A stretch of DNA of 64,000 nucleotides from Elusimicrobiaceae bacterium. Lineage in GTDB: Bacteria; Elusimicrobiota; Elusimicrobia; Elusimicrobiales; Elusimicrobiaceae. The stretch is from assembly GCA_016282685.1 (NCBI GenBank), contig JAEELM010000016.1:1-64000 (forward strand), in the 5' to 3' direction. Below the pieces are notes generated by a model, which was given only the letters and a program-made list of their open reading frames with translations, was not told the DNA's origin and searched no databases. This document shows positions 30,715 to 39,938 of the stretch, one piece after another (position 1 is the first letter of the stretch; each line of letters starts with the position of its first letter). The translations under genes were made by a program, and so were the position numbers.

Positions 30715-31797
30715 CTATTTTGCAGAAGACGCTGTCGAGGTAGCCTTCGGATTGCCGGATGTATTTCCCAACAACACCCCGGCTATTGGTTTCAAATAAC
30801 GATTTTCCGTTACAGCTCGGCGAATTGCCGGATTTTGCCGCAAATCGTCTAAATAAGGATTTCCGCTGATAATTTGCTCTGCTTCCCGTGGATTATTGCG
30901 GAAATACTTCAAAGAGGGGCTTACCAACAAATAACTCATAAAAAGGCTATCGCTCACTTCTTTTACCATTTGTTCGTTAGCAAGAACAGCCTGCACAGTA
31001 GGATCATTAAAAAAATCTCCCATAGCCACCGTATCCTGTGCAAACGCCGCCAATAACTGCGGATCCTCCAGCAAAGGGGCCACATCCGGCCGGCTGGTAA
31101 AAGCGACCGCCAATTCTTTACGAGAAAGCAGATATCGTATCAATTCCGGATCTGAAATATTAGCAGTAAAATTTTCCGTTAATGCCCACGGGGCCGATCC
31201 GGCCACTTCAAACATCTTGTCAGTAAAAGACTTGTAATTAAAACGGCTGATAATGGGCAATGTAGATCCTAAGTTAGAGGTAGCCACGCTGCGGTCCTGC
31301 CCCTCTTGAATGTTTAAGACCGTGGAATTTTGATGAGGATTAAATTCCCAATCGCCACGTAACCCTTGCACTTGCTGAGGATCAAGAGCATGGCTTAAAT
31401 TAGCAGAACGATGGTTTGCCCACAATACCCACAAGCCTGTGATGAATAAAAGAAACAACACCGTTCCCCCTACAAGCAACAACGGTTTATCTAAACTTTC
31501 GTTAGAAGAAGAATCTTTTTTCTCTGTTTTCTTCGGCGTTTTTTTCTTATTCCACGGAAGATTCTTCCCTTGGAGGAATGATTTTTTTTGCGGTTGTTTT
31601 TGGGGCTCTTGTTGCACGGAGGTCTCCTGCGAAAGCTTTGCAGAAGGCCCCGTCTGCGGTGCTTGTGATGCTGAATCAGTCCCTTGCGGCGTTACGGTCT
31701 TTTCGTCTCCCATATCCAATAAAGGCATGTGCCCCTCTTGAGGGGCCGGAGGTTCTTTGGGAGGGAAAAAGATAAGAAATAAATCTTTTATATCCAT
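30715..31797 (-). CDS. Single-pass membrane protein with Pro/Gln-rich cytoplasmic region and STI1-like C-terminal repeats
   Basis: TM LLLVGGTVLFLLFITGLWVLWA; repeated DP-xLL/NP-type helical segments. Confidence 0.6.
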   Translation of the reverse strand: MDIKDLFLIFFPPKEPPAPQEGHMPLLDMGDEKTVTPQGTDSASQAPQTGPSAKLSQETSVQQEPQKQPQKKSFLQGKNLPWNKKKTPKKTEKKDSSSNESLDKPLLLVGGTVLFLLFITGLWVLWANHRSANLSHALDPQQVQGLRGDWEFNPHQNSTVLNIQEGQDRSVATSNLGSTLPIISRFNYKSFTDKMFEVAGSAPWALTENFTANISDPELIRYLLSRKELAVAFTSRPDVAPLLEDPQLLAAFAQDTVAMGDFFNDPTVQAVLANEQMVKEVSDSLFMSYLLVSPSLKYFRNNPREAEQIISGNPYLDDLRQNPAIRRAVTENRYLKPIAGVLLGNTSGNPKATSTASSAK

Positions 31798-31869
31798 AAT
31801 TCGCAATCCGCTTAAATCAAGTATAATTTATTATATGAAATCTTTACTTTTCTAGAAAGAGGACACCCT

Positions 31870-32268
31870 ATGCAAAAAACAATTTTTTATCATGATACTG
31901 ATTGCGGCGGCGTAGTTTATTATGGCAACTACCTTAAATTTTTTGAAGAAGCCCGCACCCTCTATATGGCGCAAAAAGGTTATTCCGTAGCTTCTTTAAT
32001 GCAACAAGGTAAATTTTTTGTTGTAGCACGGCAAGAAGTGGAATATAAGTTCCCGGTGCGTTATGCTGATGTAATTACAGTAAGTACAAAGGTGCTGGAA
32101 GTTTCTGATATTAAAATTGTGTTTGAGAACACAATTATCAATCAAAACGGCCGTTTATGTACAAAAGGAAAAACCACTTTGGTTTGTGTAGATAAAAACG
32201 GCGTTCCTTCTTCTATGGGGGTAGAGGTAAAACATGCTATGGCAGTAACCCCGCAAACAAACGGCTAA
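31870..32268 (+). CDS. YbgC-type acyl-CoA thioesterase (4HBT hotdog fold)
   Basis: FYHDTDCGGVVYYGNYLKFFEEART signature. Confidence 0.9.
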   Translation: MQKTIFYHDTDCGGVVYYGNYLKFFEEARTLYMAQKGYSVASLMQQGKFFVVARQEVEYKFPVRYADVITVSTKVLEVSDIKIVFENTIINQNGRLCTKGKTTLVCVDKNGVPSSMGVEVKHAMAVTPQTNG

Positions 32269-32306
32269 CCCTAAAATGATCCTGTCCTCTTCATCAAATA
32301 ATAAAA

Positions 32307-32335
32307 ATAAGGCTCTTCTTTGCGAAGAGCCTTAT
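32307..32335. terminator. Bidirectional intrinsic terminator
   Basis: ATAAGGCTCTTC-TTTG-CGAAGAGCCTTAT. Confidence 0.85.
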
Positions 32336-32355
32336 AAAATATAAACCCAATATCC

Positions 32356-32619
32356 CTAGACGATTTTACTTTCTTCTTCTTGGGCTTTTTCAATTTCTTT
32401 TTCCAAACGGGTATGCAAACGACGCAAAACCGTTTGTGTATTTCTTTTCCACTCTTTTATGCTCTTCAAGTCCGCTTCCACTTCTTTCAATTTCAATGTA
32501 TTTTCTTCCAATACACGCATGCGTTGTTTGAGCGTCGCATTCTCCGTCATCAATTCCTTTTGACGGGAAAGAGCTTGAGAAATTAATAATTCCAGTTGTT
32601 TTAATTTTTCTTGCATCAA
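32356..32619 (-). CDS. Small coiled-coil protein
   Basis: 87 aa heptad-rich sequence adjacent to pheT. Confidence 0.55.
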   Translation of the reverse strand: MMQEKLKQLELLISQALSRQKELMTENATLKQRMRVLEENTLKLKEVEADLKSIKEWKRNTQTVLRRLHTRLEKEIEKAQEEESKIV

Positions 32620-32629
32620 CGGGCTCCCG

Positions 32630-35017
32630 TTAGCGCAATTGTGCCCCTAATTGGGTGCGTAACTGTTCTACAATGCGTTCAAACGCTTCGTCGATTTCTT
32701 TGTCTTTGAGTGTTCCGTCTTTCTTAGAAAAAGCCAAACTAAACGTAACGCTTTTCTTCCCTTCGGGTAAGTGTTCCCCTTGATAAACATCAATCAAATG
32801 ATGATCCAATTGCACATCTAGCGGCGTCTTGTCCAAAGCGCTGACAATTTGCGCATAGGAAACGGTTTTTTCCAGCACCACAGATAAGTCTCTTAAAGAC
32901 GGCGGAAAAACAGCAATATCTTGCGCCGGTTTAAAATTTTGTGCAGAAAAAGTCTTTTCAATCAATTTTGTACCAAATTCAAAAGCCCACACTTCGGTAT
33001 TTTTAATATTAAAAGCCTTTAGCGTTAAGGGATGAATTTGTCCAAATACCCCTATTAGCTTCCCTCCCAACAGGATATCCATGCTAATTTTCGGATGCAG
33101 ATAAACCGGCGCTTGTTTGGAAGGAACAAAAGAAATACCTTCCACGTTCCCTATCAGCGCTTGTATTAATCCTTTAAGCCAATAGAAATCAACAGGTTGT
33201 TCCTTGCTGCCGAAAAATTTATCGGTCAAATTACCGCACAGCACTCCCCCCACGGTGTAATTTTCAACGGGGAATCCCTTCATAGACTGGAACGTTTTGC
33301 TTGTTTCAAACAAGGCCAAGTCATTGCTGCCAAACCGCAAATTACTTTCTACGTTTTTCAACAAAGACGGTAATAATGTTGGACGTAAGTAATCCCAGCC
33401 TTGCGCAAGCGCATTTTTAACACGAATACAAAATTTGGTATCTACTCCAAAAAGTTTCAGTTCCTTTTCGCCCAAGAAATCAATATTTTTGCATTCGCAG
33501 AAACCAGCTCCGATTAATTGGTTTCCGTAAATTTTCGCCAAATCAATTCCTTTGGGGTTATCGGCAAACACCACGCGTGCCTTTGTAGGAGCCGCAGGGA
33601 TTTGGTCATAACCGGCAAAGCGGGCGGCTTCTTCTGCCAGGTCCCACTTGTGGTTCAAATCGCGCCGGTGTGTAGGAGCCTGGAAACTCCATTTTTCCCC
33701 ATCCGTACGGAATTGTGCGGCTAATCGCGCAAAAATTTCTTTTAGTTTTTCTACCGGGATTTGTGCGCCTAAAATAGCGTTAATTTCTGCCGGCGTGAAT
33801 TCAACCGTTTTATTTTCAAATTTTTGCGGATAGACGTCATTGATTTCACTGGCTGTGCCGCCGCAAATTTGCACAAACAAATCACTGGCACGGCGCATAG
33901 CCAAAAGTGCACCTTCTATGTCGCTTCCTCGTTCAAACCGTTGGGAAGAATCGGAAGAAATAGCAAATTTTTTGACAGTTTTGTTAATGGTAGGTGGATT
34001 AAAGTAAGCCGCTTCCACAAAAATATCTTTTGTATCGTCTTGAATACCACTATTAAGTCCGCCCATAATACCTGCTAATGCAGTGGCTTTCTTTTCATCA
34101 GCAATAAGCAAGCAATTTTCGTTAAGTTCCAGTTCGCGCCCACCTAATACGGTAAATTTTTCTCCCTCTTTGGCGTTGCGGACAATAATCTTGCCCCCCT
34201 CCACCAAACGCAAATCAAATGCGTGGAGTGGGTTCCCCAATTCAAACATCACATAGTTTGTAATGTCAATAAGAGCATTTTTGGGATTAAGCCCCATGGC
34301 GGCCAAACGTTCTTTCATCCATTCGGGAGATTCTACATTCTTTACCCCGCGAATAATCCGTCCGATATAACGGGCGCATCCTTCCGGGTTTTGAATTTCT
34401 ACTTCTAGTGCTTTCCCTTGCCCTTTAATATCCTTGATTTCCGGCATTTTAACCGGTTTGTTGAGTAAAGCGCCCAATTCACGTGCTACTCCCAGATGAG
34501 ACAGCAAATCAGGCCGGTTAGAGGTAATTTCCAACTCAAACAGTGTATCCGCTTTCCCATAGAGAGTGGAAACATCTGTTCCCAGTTCCAAATTTTCATC
34601 CAGCACTAAAATTCCGTGGGCGCGCGTATGGGTAAGGCCTAATTCATCAGACGAGCAAATCATCCCTTCGGACTCTACTCCGCGGATAACGGCCGGTTTC
34701 ATTACAATCTTACCCAAACGTGCTCCAACGCGGGCCAAAGGAACCTTTTGTCCTACTGCAATATTGGGGGCTCCGCACACGACCCGTTGTGTTTGTCCGT
34801 TTCCACGGTCCAACGTTACCAAGTGCAAATGATCGGAGTTGGGATGTGCGTCAATTTGCGTAATTTGCGCCACATGCACGCCTTCGAAATCAGCCCCGGT
34901 TTTTTCCATAGAGGCTACTTCAATACCCAGGTCTGTTAATTTTTTAGCCAACTCTTCGGGAGTTAGATCCACATCCACAAAATCTTTTAACCAAGAATAT
35001 AAAATTTTCATAAACAC
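32630..35017 (-). CDS. pheT: Phenylalanyl-tRNA synthetase beta subunit
   Basis: MKILYSWLKDFVDVDLTPEELAKKLT, tRNA-binding domain, VCGAPNIAVGQKVPLA, GNPLHAFD. Confidence 0.95.
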   Translation of the reverse strand: MFMKILYSWLKDFVDVDLTPEELAKKLTDLGIEVASMEKTGADFEGVHVAQITQIDAHPNSDHLHLVTLDRGNGQTQRVVCGAPNIAVGQKVPLARVGARLGKIVMKPAVIRGVESEGMICSSDELGLTHTRAHGILVLDENLELGTDVSTLYGKADTLFELEITSNRPDLLSHLGVARELGALLNKPVKMPEIKDIKGQGKALEVEIQNPEGCARYIGRIIRGVKNVESPEWMKERLAAMGLNPKNALIDITNYVMFELGNPLHAFDLRLVEGGKIIVRNAKEGEKFTVLGGRELELNENCLLIADEKKATALAGIMGGLNSGIQDDTKDIFVEAAYFNPPTINKTVKKFAISSDSSQRFERGSDIEGALLAMRRASDLFVQICGGTASEINDVYPQKFENKTVEFTPAEINAILGAQIPVEKLKEIFARLAAQFRTDGEKWSFQAPTHRRDLNHKWDLAEEAARFAGYDQIPAAPTKARVVFADNPKGIDLAKIYGNQLIGAGFCECKNIDFLGEKELKLFGVDTKFCIRVKNALAQGWDYLRPTLLPSLLKNVESNLRFGSNDLALFETSKTFQSMKGFPVENYTVGGVLCGNLTDKFFGSKEQPVDFYWLKGLIQALIGNVEGISFVPSKQAPVYLHPKISMDILLGGKLIGVFGQIHPLTLKAFNIKNTEVWAFEFGTKLIEKTFSAQNFKPAQDIAVFPPSLRDLSVVLEKTVSYAQIVSALDKTPLDVQLDHHLIDVYQGEHLPEGKKSVTFSLAFSKKDGTLKDKEIDEAFERIVEQLRTQLGAQLR

Positions 35018-35020
35018 TCC

Positions 35021-36061
35021 CTAGAATTGTTTGAGCAACCGCACATCATTTTCATAAAAAGCGCGAATGTCTTTAATGTTCAACATCATCATGGCCAAGC
35101 GTTCCACACCCATTCCAAACGCATAGCCGCTAAATTCATTGGGATCGATTCCGCAGTTTTTCAAAACATTGGGATGGACAACCCCTGCTCCCAACATTTC
35201 AATCCACCCATTTTGTTTACAAACGTTGCAACCTTTTCCCTGGCAGAACACACATTTTACATCTACTTCCACACTCGGTTCGGTAAACGGGAAAAAAGAC
35301 GGGCGAAAACGAATTTCAGCCTTATTGCCGAACAACCCTTTCATAAAAGCCGTCAAATCACTTTTAAGATCTGCCAACGATACGTTTTTATCTACATACA
35401 ACCCTTCAATCTGGTGAAATACCGGGCTATGGGTAGCGTCCAAACTGTCGTTACGAAATACACGCCCCGGCGCCATAATACGCAGCGGCGGTTTGTGCTT
35501 TTCCATATAGCGGCTTTGCACGTTAGAGGTATGTGACCGTAACACCAGCGGCATTTTGGTATCTACAAAAAAAGTATCCTGCGCATCACGTGCCGGGTGA
35601 TGAAGCGGTACATTGAGCAAATCAAAATTATGTTTTTCATCTTCCACCCACGGACCTTCTGCCCATTCAAAACCGAGATGAGCCAAAATAGTAGTCATAC
35701 GGTCCTGCGCCACGGAAAGAGGATGTTTGTGCCCTTTGGCCACCGGATAACCGGGCAAAGTTAAATCTAAATTTACTTTGTTTAGTTCGTCATTAATTTC
35801 TTTGGCAGCAAAAAATTCTGCTTTTTCATCCAATACAGCTGTCAGTGTTGCTTTCAAAGCATTGCCTAAGGGGCCCGCTTCCTTTTTTTCTTCAATAGAA
35901 AAATCTTTTAAGCCTTTTAATAAATCCGTAAGCGCACCTTTGCGCCCAAGAGCGGCTACACGCAAATCTTCCACTTCGGCAGAAGTTTGGGCAGCTGCTA
36001 TTTTTGTTTTGTAATCTTGCTCAATGGCAGAACATGCATTTTTAAATTCCAAAATAGTCAT
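35021..36061 (-). CDS. pheS: Phenylalanyl-tRNA synthetase alpha subunit
   Basis: GHKHPLSVAQDRMTTILAHLGFEWAEGPWVEDEKHNFDLLNVPLHHPARD, GMGVERLAMM. Confidence 0.97.
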   Translation of the reverse strand: MTILEFKNACSAIEQDYKTKIAAAQTSAEVEDLRVAALGRKGALTDLLKGLKDFSIEEKKEAGPLGNALKATLTAVLDEKAEFFAAKEINDELNKVNLDLTLPGYPVAKGHKHPLSVAQDRMTTILAHLGFEWAEGPWVEDEKHNFDLLNVPLHHPARDAQDTFFVDTKMPLVLRSHTSNVQSRYMEKHKPPLRIMAPGRVFRNDSLDATHSPVFHQIEGLYVDKNVSLADLKSDLTAFMKGLFGNKAEIRFRPSFFPFTEPSVEVDVKCVFCQGKGCNVCKQNGWIEMLGAGVVHPNVLKNCGIDPNEFSGYAFGMGVERLAMMMLNIKDIRAFYENDVRLLKQF

Positions 36062-36174
36062 AATATTATTATAGTAAATTCCGCACGCGTAAGTATGTGT
36101 ATAGGAAGACTTGTCTTAATCCTCCCAAACAAGGGCTCTGTCTAAATTGAAAAGAAATAAAGTACAATAAAAGT

Positions 36175-36468
36175 ATGGCAAGAGATATCGTTCAAGTAGA
36201 AATCAAACGTATTCCGCTGGAAATAGAAGATTCCGGCTTAGGCGTGGTGGAATTGTCCGATTTGGCCTCTAATGTAGAAAAATACATGCAACGTCTACAA
36301 GAAGAGGGAGAAATCGACACTTTGAAACAAGCTTTGCGTACGGCTCTTTTCTTTGCGGCACAAGCCTATTTGAGCAATCAAAACGAAGGAGGCAAACGGC
36401 AAGAAGAAGAGGCCCGTTTAGATTCTTTGATTTCCAAATTAAAAACATCTCTTGATAATACCCACTAA
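36175..36468 (+). CDS. Small ZapA-like/coiled-coil protein
   Basis: 97 aa; VQVEIKRIPLEIE N-terminus and helical C-terminus resemble the ZapA layout; weak. Confidence 0.4.
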   Translation: MARDIVQVEIKRIPLEIEDSGLGVVELSDLASNVEKYMQRLQEEGEIDTLKQALRTALFFAAQAYLSNQNEGGKRQEEEARLDSLISKLKTSLDNTH

Positions 36469-36470
36469 TT

Positions 36471-37715
36471 ATGGCCGAAGATTTAAGACCTTTAGCCGCG
36501 CGCCAAGCGCCGCAGAAATTAGAAGATTTTGCCGGGCAACCGCATCTATTAGGTCCGGGAAAAATGTTGCGCCGGTTGCTGGAAGCGGACATGATAAAAT
36601 CGGCCGTTTTTTTCGGCCCTCCCGGTTGCGGCAAAACAGCTACGGCCCGCTATATTGCTTCCCGCACACAATCTTATACCGTGGAACTCAATGCCGCCTC
36701 CGCTGGAGTAGCCGATCTAAAAAAAGTGCTGGCCCAAGCCAAAGAGCGTGCACAAATGCCCTCTTTCGATCAACGCCGCACTTTGGTTATTTTGGATGAA
36801 ATTCACCACTTTAACAAAACCCAACAAGACGTTCTGTTGCCGTCGGTAGAGAAAGGCGATATCATCCTCATCGGCATCACAACGGAAAATCCCTATTTTT
36901 ATGTTAACAATGCCCTATTATCCCGGTTTTCCGTATTTGAATTCAAACCCCTTGAAGATAACGATTTGCTCAAAATTTTAACACGTGCCGCCCAGACAGA
37001 AAACGCCAAAATTGACAAAGACGCTGCCGAATTTCTTATTACTCAATCCAATGGAGATTCGCGTAAAATGCTAAACGCAGCCGAGTTAGCTTTTGTAACG
37101 ACTGCTCCAGACAAAAAAGGCAAAAAACACATTACCCTGGCCATTGCACAAGAGTGTATTCAAAAACGTCATTTACGCTATGATAAAAAAGGGGATGACC
37201 ATTATGACATTATTTCCGCTTTTATCAAATCCATGCGCGGCAGCGACCCGGATGCTACTGTTTATTGGTTGGCCCGCATGCTTGAAAGCGGAGAAGATCC
37301 CCGTTTCATTGCGCGACGAATTCTAATTTGCGCATCCGAAGATGTAGGCCTGGCCGAACCTTACGCTATCATGATTGCACAGGCCGCTTTTTCCGCCGCA
37401 GAAGAATTGGGCATGCCCGAAATACGTATTCCTTTGGCACATGCAGCTATCTATGTGGCTTGCTGCCCTAAAAGCAATTCTGCTTATCTGGCAATTGATC
37501 ACGCTTTGGCCGAAGTACGCGAAGGCCGCTATCGCCCCGTACCGGATCATTTACGTTCCGGTGGAAAGAACCGCGGATATAAATATGCACACGACTTTCC
37601 CAACCACTACGTCAAACAACCATATATGCCCGACCCCCTCCAATTCTTTGAACCGGGCCAGCTGGGCAAAGAGCCTTCCTTAATTGAACGGCTCAAAAAA
37701 ATCAAAGGAGAGTAA
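36471..37715 (+). CDS. rarA: RarA/MgsA-type AAA ATPase
   Basis: DLRPLAARQAPQKLEDFAGQPHLLGPGKMLRRLLE, GPPGCGKTATAR, LVILDEIHHFNKTQQDVLLPSVE. Confidence 0.95.
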   Translation: MAEDLRPLAARQAPQKLEDFAGQPHLLGPGKMLRRLLEADMIKSAVFFGPPGCGKTATARYIASRTQSYTVELNAASAGVADLKKVLAQAKERAQMPSFDQRRTLVILDEIHHFNKTQQDVLLPSVEKGDIILIGITTENPYFYVNNALLSRFSVFEFKPLEDNDLLKILTRAAQTENAKIDKDAAEFLITQSNGDSRKMLNAAELAFVTTAPDKKGKKHITLAIAQECIQKRHLRYDKKGDDHYDIISAFIKSMRGSDPDATVYWLARMLESGEDPRFIARRILICASEDVGLAEPYAIMIAQAAFSAAEELGMPEIRIPLAHAAIYVACCPKSNSAYLAIDHALAEVREGRYRPVPDHLRSGGKNRGYKYAHDFPNHYVKQPYMPDPLQFFEPGQLGKEPSLIERLKKIKGE

Positions 37716-38918
37716 ATGGAAGCCAACCCCTTTCAAGGGCAAGTCTTTACCGTTACCGCACTTACACTCGCCGTCAAACAAATGATGGAGGGCGTGTTTC
37801 GAGATGTATTTGTGGAAGGCGAAGTTTCCAATCTGCGAGAAGCCGGATCCGGGCATATTTACTTTGATTTAAAAGACCGCGATTCTTTACTTGGCGCCGT
37901 CATGTTCAAATGGGATGCCCGCAAATATTCCTTACAACTGCAAGAAGGCTTACAAGTACGTGTATGGGGAAATTTGTCCGTCTATGCCAAGTCCGGGCGT
38001 TACCAAATTGTAGTAAAAAAAGTAGAAGCTCTCTCCAAAGGAAATTTGTATTTGGCCTTTGAAAAATTAAAACAAAAATTAGAAGCGCAGGGATTGTTTG
38101 CCCCGGAACATAAAAAAGAAATTCCTCCTTACCCGCAACGTATAGGAATTGTCACTTCTCCTACCGGAGCAGCTATACGGGATATTTTATCGGTACTAAA
38201 AAGACGCAACCCTTATTTAGAGATACTAATTGCCCCTGTTTTGGTACAGGGAGAGGAAGCCGCCGGACAAATTGCCCAAGCCATAGAAGACTTAAATCGT
38301 TTTAAACCCAAATTAGATGTTTTACTTATCGGACGTGGCGGAGGCAGTATAGAAGATTTGTGGGTCTTTAATGAAGAAACCGTTGCCCGGGCTATTTATA
38401 AAAGTAAAATTCCAACCATTTCTTGCGTCGGGCATGAAGTAGATTTTACCATCGCCGATTTTGTGGCTGATTTACGGGCTCCCACTCCCTCTGCTGCAGC
38501 GGAATTAGTGGTAGAAAATTCGCAAAATACTTATGCGCATGTGTTGCAATTACAAAAACGTATCGGGCAAGCCGTTTCTTTGTTTTACGAACGTGCCAAA
38601 AATCGTTTGGATCTGGCTTCAAACAGCCCTGTTTTCAAAGATCCTCTCTTGCTTACGCAAAACAAAGAACAAGAAGTGGATGCTCTTTCTTTGCGCTTAG
38701 AAAGTGCATGGAAAAATCAATTGGGGCGCTGCGAACACCGCTTGGAAATGGCACGTCAAAAATTAGAGGCCCTGGGACCGCAGAATATTTTAAAACGCGG
38801 TTACAGCATTACGCGCAAACAAGATGGCAGTGTCATCAGTCACGTTACACAAACGGCCCCCGGTGAAACAATTTATGTACAAGTGCAAGACGGTATGATT
38901 TATACAGAGGTGAAATAA
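37716..38918 (+). CDS. xseA: Exodeoxyribonuclease VII large subunit
   Basis: FVEGEVSNLREAGSGHIYFDLKD, GIVTSPTGAAIRDIL, LIGRGGGSIEDLWVFNEE. Confidence 0.96.
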   Translation: MEANPFQGQVFTVTALTLAVKQMMEGVFRDVFVEGEVSNLREAGSGHIYFDLKDRDSLLGAVMFKWDARKYSLQLQEGLQVRVWGNLSVYAKSGRYQIVVKKVEALSKGNLYLAFEKLKQKLEAQGLFAPEHKKEIPPYPQRIGIVTSPTGAAIRDILSVLKRRNPYLEILIAPVLVQGEEAAGQIAQAIEDLNRFKPKLDVLLIGRGGGSIEDLWVFNEETVARAIYKSKIPTISCVGHEVDFTIADFVADLRAPTPSAAAELVVENSQNTYAHVLQLQKRIGQAVSLFYERAKNRLDLASNSPVFKDPLLLTQNKEQEVDALSLRLESAWKNQLGRCEHRLEMARQKLEALGPQNILKRGYSITRKQDGSVISHVTQTAPGETIYVQVQDGMIYTEVK

Positions 38919-39166
38919 TGGCAAAAATAACTTTTGAGAAGCAACTCTCCCGTTTGGAAGAAATCGTAACACAATTGGAAAGCGAACAAACCGATTTGGA
39001 TGCTTCCGTCAAATTATTTGAGGAAGGCATAACGCTATCGAACGATTTGTCTAAAAAACTGGAAACCGTTAAATTCAAGGTAGAAGAATTAAAGAAAAAA
39101 GGGCAAGCTCTCTCCACAATCCCTTTTCAAACAGAATTAGCCGAGGAAGATAATGGCGAAGAATAA
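38918..39166 (+). CDS. xseB: Exodeoxyribonuclease VII small subunit
   Basis: TFEKQLSRLEEIVTQLESEQTDLDASVKLFEEG. Confidence 0.95.
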   Translation: MAKITFEKQLSRLEEIVTQLESEQTDLDASVKLFEEGITLSNDLSKKLETVKFKVEELKKKGQALSTIPFQTELAEEDNGEE

Positions 39167-39917
39167 ACTGCGTTTAGACATGGCTCTGGTAGAACAGGGT
39201 TTTTTTCCCAGTCGCAACCGCGCGCAAGCCTCTATCATGGCCGGAGAAATTTTAGTAAACGGAGAAGTGGATACCCGTGCTGACCGCACTATTTTACCCG
39301 AAGATAAAATCACCCTTAAAGAAAAATCTTGCCCTTATGTTTCACGCGGCGGTTTAAAATTAGCCGGGGCACTAAAACACTGGAACATTGATGTAAAAGG
39401 AAAAGTTTGTGTGGATATTGGTGTGGCTACCGGTGGATTTAGCGACTGCATGTTACAAGCCGGGGCCAAATGTGTGTATGGCGTAGACGTTGGAAAGGGG
39501 CAACTGGCTGACGAAATGCGCCGCTACAAAAATTTTTATTTCAAGCCGGAAACAAACGCCCGTTTTATGACGCCCGATTTGTTTGATTTCCCGCCGCAAT
39601 TTGCCGCTGTAGATGTATCTTTTATCTCCCTTACCATGATTATGGAACCCCTATTTAAAATAATGGCACCGGAAAGCGAAGTGGTCTTCCTTATCAAACC
39701 GCAATTTGAACTTACCCCTAAACAAGTACCGCATGGTATCGTGAAAACGGATGAAAATCGCCAAGAGGCCATTAAACGCGTGCAACATTTCTTAGAAGAA
39801 AATTTAAAAGAGAAATACGGGGCTCAGCCGGGGGATATTATTGAGTCTCCCATCAAAGGGACCCACGGGAATATAGAATTTTTGTGGTATGTAACCTTAA
39901 AAAAACCCGCTGTTTAA
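39153..39917 (+). CDS. tlyA: TlyA-family rRNA methyltransferase/putative hemolysin
   Basis: LRLDMALVEQGFFPSRNRAQASIMAGEILVNG (S4), DIGVATGGFSDCMLQAGAKCVYGVDVGKGQL. Confidence 0.93.
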   Translation: MAKNKLRLDMALVEQGFFPSRNRAQASIMAGEILVNGEVDTRADRTILPEDKITLKEKSCPYVSRGGLKLAGALKHWNIDVKGKVCVDIGVATGGFSDCMLQAGAKCVYGVDVGKGQLADEMRRYKNFYFKPETNARFMTPDLFDFPPQFAAVDVSFISLTMIMEPLFKIMAPESEVVFLIKPQFELTPKQVPHGIVKTDENRQEAIKRVQHFLEENLKEKYGAQPGDIIESPIKGTHGNIEFLWYVTLKKPAV

Positions 39918-39926
39918 GCGGGTTTT
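39902..39926. terminator. Intrinsic terminator
   Basis: AAAACCCGCT-GTTTA-AGCGGGTTTT. Confidence 0.85.
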
Positions 39927-39938
39927 GGAAATGGTTGA

